Position numbers and translations under genes: made by a program. From UBA4416 sp044340865 (GTDB taxonomy: Bacteria; Bacteroidota; Bacteroidia; B-17B0; Aurantibacillaceae): 12,642 bases of DNA. How positions within the stretch are numbered: position 1 is the first letter of the stretch; each line of letters starts with the position of its first letter. Location of the stretch: assembly GCA_044340865.1 (NCBI GenBank), contig JBIISW010000073.1, forward strand, positions 1-12,642, in the 5' to 3' direction. Of this stretch, positions 1 through 6,933 are shown one piece after another. The notes under the pieces are model-generated. The model searched no databases and was not told where the DNA came from. It was given only the letters and a program-made list of their open reading frames with translations.

Positions 1-1
1 G

Positions 2-193
2 AGTTTTATATTTTTCGAATTTCATCAATTGGGTTTAGCATGCATAGAAATTGTATTGATGTGGTTTTCGATTTTATATATGATTGTAGTATTTTATAAA
101 ATGAATAAATTGGCTGCATTGATTAATATTCCATATTTATTGTGGGTAAGTTTTGCGAGTGTATTAACGTTCACTATTTGTTTTTTAAATTAA
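2..193 (+). CDS. tspO: TspO/MBR family protein, C-terminal part (5' end outside window)
   Basis: Only the last 63 residues are visible, in frame from base 2 to a TAA at 191-193. They contain a long hydrophobic stretch, a short FYKMNKLAA turn, then PYLLWVSFASVL close to the C-terminus. This arrangement (the last transmembrane helices, with the Pro-Tyr-Leu-x-Trp-Val-x-Phe-Ala motif) is characteristic of bacterial TspO, a five-helix membrane protein of about 155-160 residues. The family binds porphyrins and other tetrapyrroles, and in Rhodobacter it modulates light- and oxygen-dependent gene expression. Here the next gene starts at the base after the stop codon, and photolyase genes follow. I infer a role in a light or photo-oxidative stress response. 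The N-terminal half, the start and the promoter lie upstream and cannot be judged. Confidence 0.85.
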   Translation, partial: SFIFFEFHQLGLACIEIVLMWFSILYMIVVFYKMNKLAALINIPYLLWVSFASVLTFTICFLN

Positions 194-907
194 GTGAAAA
201 CATTTTTAACTGCTAAATGGCAAAATTTAATCATGGTTAACTATGAAATTAATCCAAGTTATCTCTTACCTTATTTACCAAATGGTGTTGAACTCGACTA
301 TTTTCAAGGAAAAACATACATTAGCTTAGTGGGATTTTTATTTAAAGATTCAAAAATTTTTAATGTTCCGATTCCATTTTTAGGAACGTTTGAAGAGGTT
401 AATTTACGTTTTTATGTCATAAGAAAAGTTGGAAATTCAATAAGACGTGGTGTTGTTTTTATCAATGAAACGGTACCTAACAAAACAGTAGCCTTTGTTG
501 CTAATAAATTATACAAAGAACATTATACATCAGTTCCTACAAAACATGAATGGCAAATTAATAAGGACGGAAAAAGAATTGAATATAATTGGTTTATTAA
601 TAAAAAATGGTTTAGCATGAAAGTCAGTGCGAATGCAACTTCCCATAAAATGAAACCAGGAAGTATTGAATCATTTATTTTTGAGCATTATTTTGGTTTT
701 ACTAAATTAGATGAGCATCAAAGCATTGAATATAAAGTTAATCATCCTAGCTGGGAAATACATGACATTCAAAATTATCAAGTGGATTGTAATTTTTCTG
801 AATTTTATGGAGAGAATTTTGGTATACTTAATTCAACGAAACCACATTCTGTTATGCTAGCGGAAGGTTCTGATGTTAGTATAGATTGGATACGCAAACG
901 TTTTTGA
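194..907 (+). CDS. DUF2071 / YqjF-like protein of unknown function
   Basis: This 237-residue protein begins with MKTFLTAKWQNLIMVNYEIN and continues with YLPNGVELD and SLVGFLF. That is the typical N-terminus of the DUF2071 family (COG3361, named after Bacillus YqjF), and its length is about that of a full member. The family has no established biochemical activity. The start is GTG at 194, directly after the tspO stop codon. An in-frame ATG at 233 would remove the conserved opening, so GTG is preferred. The protein has no signal peptide or membrane segment and is probably cytoplasmic. The immediate junction with tspO argues for translational coupling. A 61-base gap separates it from the next gene, the loosest junction in the cluster, so an internal promoter there is possible. 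From memory, YqjF-like genes recur near photolyase and light-stress genes, which I treat as context rather than proof of function. Confidence 0.8.
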   Translation: MKTFLTAKWQNLIMVNYEINPSYLLPYLPNGVELDYFQGKTYISLVGFLFKDSKIFNVPIPFLGTFEEVNLRFYVIRKVGNSIRRGVVFINETVPNKTVAFVANKLYKEHYTSVPTKHEWQINKDGKRIEYNWFINKKWFSMKVSANATSHKMKPGSIESFIFEHYFGFTKLDEHQSIEYKVNHPSWEIHDIQNYQVDCNFSEFYGENFGILNSTKPHSVMLAEGSDVSIDWIRKRF

Positions 908-968
908 AATATAGTATTTACGTAACTATCTAAATTAAACTTTTAGTCTATCAATTTGTTAATCGTAT

Positions 969-1115
969 ATGAAAGGAGTCAAAAAAGAAAATTTACCGTC
1001 AAAAATTTGTTCTGTTTGCAATAAGCCATTTGTTTGGAGAAAAAAATGGGAAAAGAATTGGTTGGATGTAAAATACTGTAGCGATAGATGTCGAAATACT
1101 AATGGAAAAAAATAG
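969..1115 (+). CDS. DUF2256 small zinc-ribbon-like protein
   Basis: A 48-residue protein starts at ATG 969 and ends at TAG 1113-1115. It contains CSVCNKPFVWRKKW followed by YCSDRCR, so it has two CxxC-type pairs (Cys14/Cys17 and Cys37/Cys41) flanking a basic, tryptophan-rich segment (Trp23, Trp27, Trp31). This is the signature of DUF2256 (COG4338), a family of about 40-60 residues that often neighbours cryptochrome/photolyase genes. The four cysteines probably bind zinc; an iron-sulfur site cannot be excluded. The last 14 bases overlap the start of the FeS photolyase gene in another frame, so the two are probably translationally coupled. The function is unknown. A role in loading or protecting the photolyase cofactor, or in binding DNA, is inference from the neighbourhood alone. 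Confidence 0.85.
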   Translation: MKGVKKENLPSKICSVCNKPFVWRKKWEKNWLDVKYCSDRCRNTNGKK

Positions 1116-2652
1116 TCAAAAAACATTACGTTTAATTTTGGGTGACCAACTTAATATAAATCATTCTTGGTTTAATAAAGTTGAAGCACACGTTACTTAT
1201 GTAATGATGGAAGTAAGAACAGAAACTGATTACGCAAACCATCACATTCAAAAAGTGCTCGGCATTTTTGCCGCCATGCAAGCTTTTTCAAAAGAACTCC
1301 AGCAGAGAAAACACAATGTAATTTATTTCAATTTAAATGATAAAACTAATTTACAAAGCTTCGAAAAAAATTGTAACGAGTTAATCGTTAAACATAAGTT
1401 TTTGCAATTCGAATATCAAATGCCAGATGAATACAGGGTAGACGAGCATTTAAAATCATTTTGTTTATCATTGCAAATTCCATTTAATGTTTTTGACACG
1501 GAACATTTTTACAGCAAACGCAATGAATTAGGCGATTTATTTGAAGGAAAAAAAACATACCTCATGGAAACGTTTTACCGTTATATGAGAAAAAAACATC
1601 ATGTTTTAATTGTAGATGGCGATAAACCGTTACATGGGAAATGGAATTTTGACGAAGACAACAGGCAAAAATTACCTAAAGCACATCGCGTTATTTCACC
1701 GTTATTATTTTCAAATGATGTAACAGAGATTGAAAAAGAAATAAAAAAAACAAACATTAAAACAATTGGGGTTGTAAATGCCAAATCTTTTTTATGGCCC
1801 ATCAATAGAATTCAGTCTTTACAATTAATGGATTTTTTTATGAAAGAGTGTCTTCCTTTGTTTGGGACATTTCAAGATGCAATGGCTCCTGAAGAATGGT
1901 CTGTGTATCATTCACGTTTATCATTTTCAATGAATGTTAAATTGATATCACCTCAAGAAGTTGTCAATAAAGCAATCGAAGAATATCAAAAAAGACCAGA
2001 GGAAATTGAGTATAATCAATTAGAAGGATTTGTGCGACAGATAATTGGTTGGCGAGAATACATGCGTGGTATTTATTGGCTTAAAATGCCCCAATACGCT
2101 TCTTTAAATTATTTTGAACATTCTGAAAAATTGCCTGCCTGGTTTTGGACTGGAAAAACAAAAATGAATTGTATGAAACAAGCTATTGATCAGTCTTTGA
2201 CATTTGCTTATGCTCATCACATACAAAGGCTTATGATAACAGGTAATTTCGCGCTTTTAGCGGGTGTTGATCCCACAGAGGTTGATAAATGGTATTTAGG
2301 TATTTACATGGATGCCTTTGAATGGGTTGAAATTACTAACACAAGAGGCATGAGTCAATTTGCTGACGGCGGAATTGTTGGATCAAAACCCTATGTTAGT
2401 TCTGCTACTTATATAAATAAAATGAGTTCGTATTGTTCAGGATGTTTTTATGATAAAGCAAAAAAAACCGGTGATAAAGCCTGCCCGTTTAATAGTTTGT
2501 ATTGGAATTTTTATGACAAACACGAATCCAAATTATCTGGCAATCCAAGAATTGGGATGATGTACAATGTATGGAGAAAAATGCAACCAAATGTGAAAGC
2601 TGACTTGTTGCAACAAGCTGATTATTATTTAAAGCACATTAATGAATTATAA
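1102..2652 (+). CDS. Iron-sulfur bacterial cryptochrome/photolyase (FeS-BCP, PhrB-type)
   Basis: This 516-residue protein opens with LRLILGDQLN, the hallmark of the deoxyribodipyrimidine photolyase-related family (COG3046, FeS-BCP). Four cysteines, Cys357, Cys445, Cys448 and Cys461, have the same 88-3-13 spacing that I recall for the [4Fe-4S] ligands of Agrobacterium PhrB. The His372-His373 pair in AYAHHIQRLM sits 15-16 residues after the first cysteine, as the catalytic histidines do in PhrB. The C-terminal half holds the expected FAD-binding helical domain (GWREYMRGIYW, TGNFALLAGV, DAFEWVEITN). Characterised members repair (6-4) photoproducts with light, using FAD, a [4Fe-4S] cluster and a lumazine antenna. 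Full length and intact ligands suggest an active enzyme, but repair specificity is inferred. The ATG overlaps the DUF2256 gene by 14 bases, and the next gene follows after 9 bases. Confidence 0.93.
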   Translation: MEKNSQKTLRLILGDQLNINHSWFNKVEAHVTYVMMEVRTETDYANHHIQKVLGIFAAMQAFSKELQQRKHNVIYFNLNDKTNLQSFEKNCNELIVKHKFLQFEYQMPDEYRVDEHLKSFCLSLQIPFNVFDTEHFYSKRNELGDLFEGKKTYLMETFYRYMRKKHHVLIVDGDKPLHGKWNFDEDNRQKLPKAHRVISPLLFSNDVTEIEKEIKKTNIKTIGVVNAKSFLWPINRIQSLQLMDFFMKECLPLFGTFQDAMAPEEWSVYHSRLSFSMNVKLISPQEVVNKAIEEYQKRPEEIEYNQLEGFVRQIIGWREYMRGIYWLKMPQYASLNYFEHSEKLPAWFWTGKTKMNCMKQAIDQSLTFAYAHHIQRLMITGNFALLAGVDPTEVDKWYLGIYMDAFEWVEITNTRGMSQFADGGIVGSKPYVSSATYINKMSSYCSGCFYDKAKKTGDKACPFNSLYWNFYDKHESKLSGNPRIGMMYNVWRKMQPNVKADLLQQADYYLKHINEL

Positions 2653-2661
2653 TTGAAACCT

Positions 2662-3957
2662 ATGAAAACATCCATTGTTTGGTTTAAAACAGATTTACGT
2701 TTGCATGACAATGAAACACTTGTTCATGCTATTGAGCAGAGCGATAGTATTATTCCAGTTTATTGTTTCGATGACAATCATTTCAAAACAACTGAATTTG
2801 GATTCCAAAAAACAGGAAATTTCAGAGCGAATTTCTTGTTAGAATCTTTAATCGATTTAGATAATAGTTTACGCCAAATAGGATCTGGATTAATAATTGC
2901 TAAAGGAAAGCCTGAAGTTGAATTAATAAAACTTGTTCAGAAATTCAATGTACAAAAAGTGTTTAGTAAAAAAGAAGTGGCTTATGAAGAAATTCAAACG
3001 CAAGATTTAGTTGAAAAGGAATTGTGGAAAGTACACTGTACACTTGAAACATTTAGTACTAGCACGTTGTATCATGCACAAGATTTACCCTTTGCCTTAA
3101 AGGATATTCCAGATATTTTCACAAATTTCAGAAAGCATATTGAAAAAGAATCCTCAATACGTTCCGTTTTTGAAAAACCTAAATCTATCTCATCTCCAAA
3201 AATGGATTCAATAGTTTTACCAAGCTTATCTCAATTAGGTTTACCACTTTTTGATAAAGATTGTCGTGCAGCAATTGATTTTAAAGGTGGTGAGACGGAA
3301 GGATTTAACCGATTGAAAGCTTATTTTTTCGATACTCAAGCCATTTCTAATTATAAGGAAACACGCAATGGGATGATTGGTGAAAATTATTCAACCAAAT
3401 TTTCACCATGGTTGGCTTTGGGTTGTTTGTCTCCCCGAGAAATATATTATGAATTAAAAAAATATGAATCCATTTATGGTGCAAACGATTCAACTTATTG
3501 GTTACAATTTGAATTATTATGGAGAGATTATTTTAGATTCATGATGAAGAAATATAAGCACCATTGTTTTTTAGAATTCGGAATTAATGAAGCAAAAATA
3601 GAATCAGCAAAACATAATAGTCTGCTCTTTGATAAATGGAAAAGTGGTGAAACGGGTATTGAATTTATAGATGCAAATATGAATGAATTGAATTCCACCG
3701 GATTTATGAGTAATCGTGGAAGACAAAATGTGGCTAGTTATTTTTGTAACCAGTTGCAATTAGATTGGCGTTATGGAGCAGCTTATTTTGAGCAGCAACT
3801 CATTGATTATGACGTTTGCAGTAATTGGGGCAATTGGGCTTATTTGGCTGGTGTTGGTAATGATCCGAGAGGAAAACGAGAGTTTAATATTGAGAAACAG
3901 GCAAATGATTATGATAAATTAAAAACATACAGAAAATTATGGTTGACAAAGATGTAA
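2662..3957 (+). CDS. DASH-type cryptochrome/photolyase
   Basis: The protein has 431 residues when started at ATG 2662. It begins with the photolyase opening TSIVWFKTDLRLHDNETL (Rossmann-type antenna domain). The FAD-binding half carries NYKETRNGMIGENYSTKFSPW at 230-250, WLQFELLWRDYFRF near 280-293, GRQNVASYF near 353-361, and SNWGNWAYLAGVGNDPR near 387-403. The last of these, with the REFNI..KQA tail, is diagnostic of the CRY-DASH subfamily. Members bind FAD, usually with a methenyltetrahydrofolate antenna, and repair cyclobutane dimers mainly in single-stranded DNA; some also act in signalling. An in-frame TTG at 2653 directly follows the upstream stop codon, but the ATG is preferred because it starts right at the conserved core. 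Length fits the bacterial family, with no extension. The 3' end overlaps the next gene by 19 bases. Confidence 0.93.
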   Translation: MKTSIVWFKTDLRLHDNETLVHAIEQSDSIIPVYCFDDNHFKTTEFGFQKTGNFRANFLLESLIDLDNSLRQIGSGLIIAKGKPEVELIKLVQKFNVQKVFSKKEVAYEEIQTQDLVEKELWKVHCTLETFSTSTLYHAQDLPFALKDIPDIFTNFRKHIEKESSIRSVFEKPKSISSPKMDSIVLPSLSQLGLPLFDKDCRAAIDFKGGETEGFNRLKAYFFDTQAISNYKETRNGMIGENYSTKFSPWLALGCLSPREIYYELKKYESIYGANDSTYWLQFELLWRDYFRFMMKKYKHHCFLEFGINEAKIESAKHNSLLFDKWKSGETGIEFIDANMNELNSTGFMSNRGRQNVASYFCNQLQLDWRYGAAYFEQQLIDYDVCSNWGNWAYLAGVGNDPRGKREFNIEKQANDYDKLKTYRKLWLTKM

Positions 3958-4313
3958 CATGTTATTACAGCGATTTGCCTTCTCCAATGGCTTATCTAAT
4001 AGAACAAGAGAAGGAAGAGGCTAAATTAAAATCTTCTAATAAATTTAGATTTGATGAAAGAGATATCAATCGGATTATTGAAATGGCATGGGAAGATCGA
4101 ACGCCATTTGAAGCTATTGAATTTCAATTCGGTTTAAAAGAAAAAGACGTGATTGAATTCATGCGTTTAAACTCATTACCATCTAGTTTTAAAATGTGGA
4201 GAAAAAGAATGAAGCATCGAAAGACTAAGCACTCAGCCTTAAGAAATGGAACGGTGATTAGATTTAAATGTAATCGACAAAGAGGAACTGGTAATAAAAT
4301 TTCAAAACGCTAA
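3939..4313 (+). CDS. DUF2805 / TIGR03643 family protein
   Basis: The protein has 124 residues. Its core at about 42-98 (INRIIEMAWEDRTPFEAIEF, then FGLKEKDVIEFMR, then PSSFKMWRKR and RKTKH) matches the TIGR03643/DUF2805 family, a short basic domain of unknown function. The core looks helical and helix-turn-helix-like, ending in a strongly basic patch, so nucleic-acid binding is possible but not shown. The listed ATG overlaps the CRY-DASH gene by 19 bases in another frame. A second in-frame ATG at 3987 would give 108 residues and no overlap; I cannot decide between them, since residues 1-35 are not part of the core. The C-terminal 26 residues form a basic tail beyond the core. As the last gene of the photolyase cluster it may serve the same process. 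Confidence 0.82.
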   Translation: MVDKDVTCYYSDLPSPMAYLIEQEKEEAKLKSSNKFRFDERDINRIIEMAWEDRTPFEAIEFQFGLKEKDVIEFMRLNSLPSSFKMWRKRMKHRKTKHSALRNGTVIRFKCNRQRGTGNKISKR

Positions 4314-4335
4314 AATGAATAAAACGAATAGCGTT
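4306..4335. terminator. Possible weak hairpin between convergent genes
   Basis: AACGCTA at 4306-4312 and TAGCGTT at 4329-4335 form a 7-base inverted repeat with a 16-base loop. It spans the 28-base gap between the DUF2805 gene and the convergent cytidylate kinase gene. On the - strand the right-hand arm is followed by a T-rich stretch, so it could end the cmk transcript. On the + strand no T-tract follows. The long loop makes it a weak candidate. Confidence 0.3.
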
Positions 4336-4341
4336 AAACCG

Positions 4342-5037
4342 TTAGTCTCTTGTTAATAGTAAGTCGTCAATGAGTTTTATAACGTAGTCTAATTGTTCTT
4401 CTTTTGTAATGTCAGTATTATCTATTACTACAGCGTCCTTCGCTTGAATTAATGGATTTTCTTTTCTAGTTGTATCGTCAAAATCTCGTTTTTTTAGATT
4501 TTGTTTTACATCGTCAAAAGAGTGGAATTCTCCTTTACTACTTAATTCATCTAAACGTCTTTGAGTTCTGGTATCTTCATCCGCAGTCATAAATAATTTA
4601 AGTTCAGCGTCTGGAAATACGTGAGATCCAATGTCTCTTCCATCCATAATGACACCTTTATTTTTTCCCATTTCACGTTGAAGCATAACCATTTTGATTC
4701 TTACTTCCTTAATAGAACTAATGGCACTCACATGATTTGCAACCTCCATTGTTCTGATGTCTTTCTCTACATGTTCTTCATTTAAAAAAACTTCAGATGA
4801 TTTCGTTTCTGTATTATAAACAAATGATACACTTATTTTTGGAAGCGCTTCAATCAATGCTTCCATGTTTATTACAGATTGATAAATGATATTATTTCTC
4901 AAGCAATATAATGTTACCGCTCTATACATGGCTCCTGTATCAATATAATGATAATGAAGTTTCTGAGCTAATGATTTTGCTAAAGTGCTTTTCCCACAGG
5001 ATGAATATCCATCTATTGCAATTGTGATTTTCGACAT
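4342..5037 (-). CDS. cmk: Cytidylate kinase (CMP/dCMP kinase)
   Basis: With the ATG at 5035-5037 the protein has 231 residues, the usual length for bacterial Cmk. The frame is open for 13 more codons upstream, but MSKITIAIDG is the conserved N-terminus. Diagnostic segments are the P-loop GYSSCGKST (residues 10-18), DTGAMYRAVT (33-42) and DGRDIGSHVFPDAELK with FMTADEDTRTQRR following, which form the nucleotide- and CMP-binding core. The enzyme transfers phosphate from ATP to CMP or dCMP in pyrimidine nucleotide synthesis in the cytoplasm. It is an essential housekeeping gene in most bacteria. It is convergent with the photolyase cluster and divergent from the DUF2279 gene. A promoter-like site lies close to its start. 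Nothing suggests a link with the neighbouring photorepair genes. Confidence 0.96.
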   Translation of the reverse strand: MSKITIAIDGYSSCGKSTLAKSLAQKLHYHYIDTGAMYRAVTLYCLRNNIIYQSVINMEALIEALPKISVSFVYNTETKSSEVFLNEEHVEKDIRTMEVANHVSAISSIKEVRIKMVMLQREMGKNKGVIMDGRDIGSHVFPDAELKLFMTADEDTRTQRRLDELSSKGEFHSFDDVKQNLKKRDFDDTTRKENPLIQAKDAVVIDNTDITKEEQLDYVIKLIDDLLLTRD

Positions 5038-5054
5038 AATTAATTGTAAAAGTA

Positions 5055-5062
5055 CAAATTTA
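5055..5062 (-). promoter_or_regulatory. Candidate Bacteroidota -7 box for cmk
   Basis: Read on the - strand, these bases are TAAATTTG, an exact match to the Bacteroidota -7 consensus TAnnTTTG, ending 17 bases before the cmk ATG. A TTG lies about 22 bases further upstream, compatible with the loose -33 element. The short implied leader is common in this phylum. The sequence is AT-rich, so chance matches are expected. Confidence 0.45.
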
Positions 5063-5146
5063 TTAAAGTCAAACAATCATATTGCAAGTCCTTTTGTTTC
5101 ATTTTTTTAATTAATTTCGAATTGATTTTTTTTATTAAATCCAACA

Positions 5147-6043
5147 TTGAGATTCTATAGTATATTGATATTTTTTTTATTTGGTTTTAATAGATTTTCT
5201 CTAGCAGCTGATTCTATTTCTATTTTTAAAAAACGAAAAATCGTTTTCTCTTCAGTTATCATTTCTTCTAGCGCTTCTTCATTAGTATACCTTAATAAAG
5301 AATGGTATCAAAAATACGCGACAATTCATTTCCATATTTTTGATGATCACAAAGAGTGGCTACAAATAGATAAATGTGGCCATAGCTATTCAACGTATCA
5401 AGTAACGAGGTTATTATTGGAATCTTCTAAGTGGTCTGGTTTTACCAGAAAACAACAATTTGTAGTGAGTGGAATTTCTAGTTTGTCTTATATGACAACG
5501 ATAGAAATCATGGATGGATATAGTTCTGGTTGGGGTTTTAGTTGGAGTGATATGATCGCTAATGGTTTTGGTATTGGAATGGCGATGGCTCAAAAAGCAT
5601 TATGGAACGATCAAAGAATTCAATTGAAATTTATGTATTATCCATCCCTATTTTCAAAATATAATCAACGTCTACTTGGCAATAATTTAAGAGAGAATAT
5701 TTTAAAAGATTATAATGGACAAACCTATTGGTTGAGTATCAATCCTTCTTCTTTTATTGGTAATCAAAAACATTTTCCTAAATGGTTGAATGTTGCTATT
5801 GGCTATGGTGCGAACGGCATGGTAAATGCCCAAAATAATTCAGTCCTTACTTATGATCAATTAGGGAATCAACTAGTATTTAATCGTTATAGGCAATTTT
5901 ACTTTTCTTTAGATGCAGATTTAACGAGAATTAAAACAAAATCAAAAGTTTTAAAAACCTTATTTACGTTTATAAATTGTATTAAAATACCGTTTCCAAA
6001 TGTAGAATTTAGCGAGAAAAAAATTACATTTAACCCTTATTAA
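5147..6043 (+). CDS. DUF2279 family exported protein
   Basis: The protein has 298 residues. A hydrophobic N-terminus (about residues 3-20, ending FSLAADS) looks like a signal peptide or membrane anchor. The conserved core is FHIFDDHKEWLQIDKCGHSY at 62-81 followed by a YQVTR segment, then EIMDGYSSGWGFSWSDMIAN at 120-139. These match DUF2279, a family annotated as predicted periplasmic or lipoprotein-like with unknown function. The conserved Asp, Lys, Gly and His residues are intact. No ATG is available: an in-frame TGA lies at 5123-5125 and the first internal ATG falls beyond the core, so TTG at 5147 is the only reasonable start. The rest resembles an envelope protein with many aromatic and alternating residues. 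The next gene starts 10 bases downstream, suggesting co-transcription. Confidence 0.72.
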   Translation: MRFYSILIFFLFGFNRFSLAADSISIFKKRKIVFSSVIISSSASSLVYLNKEWYQKYATIHFHIFDDHKEWLQIDKCGHSYSTYQVTRLLLESSKWSGFTRKQQFVVSGISSLSYMTTIEIMDGYSSGWGFSWSDMIANGFGIGMAMAQKALWNDQRIQLKFMYYPSLFSKYNQRLLGNNLRENILKDYNGQTYWLSINPSSFIGNQKHFPKWLNVAIGYGANGMVNAQNNSVLTYDQLGNQLVFNRYRQFYFSLDADLTRIKTKSKVLKTLFTFINCIKIPFPNVEFSEKKITFNPY

Positions 6044-6053
6044 TAGTTGTATT

Positions 6054-6893
6054 ATGGAATTATTTAGCATCAACACAGGACATTTTAAATTGGATGGTGG
6101 CGCCATGTTTGGCGTTGTCCCAAAAAGTATTTGGCATCGATTAAATCCAGCAGATGAAAATAATATGTGTAGCTGGGCTATGCGTTGTCTATTAGTGAAA
6201 GATGGTAATCGACTCATCTTAATAGATAATGGAATGGGTAATAAACAAAATGATAAATTTTTTGGTTTTTATTTTTTACATGGAAACGACACTTTAGATT
6301 TATCATTAGCTAAGTATGGTTTCTGTAAAGACGATATTACGGATGTGTTTTTAACACATTTACATTTTGATCATTGTGGTGGAAGTATAGAATATAATGA
6401 TGATCGAACAAAACTAAAACCCGCTTTTAAGAATGCAAATTATTGGTGTGCCGAAAAACATTGGGATTGGGCTGTTAATCCTAATCCTAGGGAGAAGGCT
6501 AGCTTCTTGTCTGAAAATATTTTACCTATTCAACAAAGTGGACAGTTAAAATTTATTGATACTTCAAAAGAATTCATGACTGATTTTAATATGTATGAAG
6601 CAAATGGTCATACAGAAGCTATGGTTTTACCACTTATTAAATATAAAGATACAACGATTGCTTTTATGGCTGATTTAATACCATCAACTGCCCATTTGCC
6701 GTTACCTTATGTTATGGGCTACGATGTTAGACCATTAAATACAATGAAAGAAAAAGATTATATTTTAAATGAAGCAGTTAAGAATAATTGGACTCTATTT
6801 TTTGAACACGATTCAAAAATTGAGTGTTGTAATCTTGTTCAAACAGAAAAAGGTATCAGAGCAAATCAATTATTTAATTTAAACGAACTTTAA
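6054..6893 (+). CDS. Metallo-beta-lactamase-fold hydrolase
   Basis: This 279-residue protein contains the zinc signature THLHFDHCGG (His102, His104, Asp106, His107). The remaining expected ligands are His186 in NGHTEA, Asp207 in FMADLIP and His252 in FFEHD. A full binuclear metal site is therefore present. The N-terminal half supplies the usual strand and LIDNGMG loop that precede the HxHxDH motif. There is no signal peptide, so the enzyme is probably cytoplasmic. The superfamily covers lactonases, thioesterases, glyoxalases and others; the bulky insert with WCAEKHWDWA resembles quorum-quenching lactonase-like or uncharacterised hydrolases, but the substrate cannot be assigned. It lies 10 bases after the DUF2279 gene and is followed at once by a strong terminator, so the two probably form a bicistronic unit. 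Confidence 0.88.
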   Translation: MELFSINTGHFKLDGGAMFGVVPKSIWHRLNPADENNMCSWAMRCLLVKDGNRLILIDNGMGNKQNDKFFGFYFLHGNDTLDLSLAKYGFCKDDITDVFLTHLHFDHCGGSIEYNDDRTKLKPAFKNANYWCAEKHWDWAVNPNPREKASFLSENILPIQQSGQLKFIDTSKEFMTDFNMYEANGHTEAMVLPLIKYKDTTIAFMADLIPSTAHLPLPYVMGYDVRPLNTMKEKDYILNEAVKNNWTLFFEHDSKIECCNLVQTEKGIRANQLFNLNEL

Positions 6894-6897
6894 TTTT

Positions 6898-6933
6898 AAA
6901 AAAAAGGCTGCTTAAATAAGCAGCCTTTTTTTT
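6898..6933. terminator. Bidirectional intrinsic terminator
   Basis: GGCTGCTT (6906-6913) and AAGCAGCC (6918-6925) form a perfect 8-base stem with an AAAT loop. A run of eight A lies before the stem and eight T after it, so it reads as a rho-independent terminator on both strands. It sits exactly between the convergent hydrolase gene (ending 6893) and the metalloprotease gene (ending 6932, with its stop codon inside the T run). Confidence 0.92.

Noticed and set aside
951..958. TCAATTTG as a promoter ahead of DUF2256
   Set aside because: It has one mismatch to TAnnTTTG, and no TTG lies at a usable distance upstream. An internal promoter in this 61-base gap remains possible but is not supported.
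5960..6217. 85-codon open frame on the - strand
   Set aside because: It spans the junction of two well-supported + genes, has no recognisable domain and is explained as chance in AT-rich DNA.
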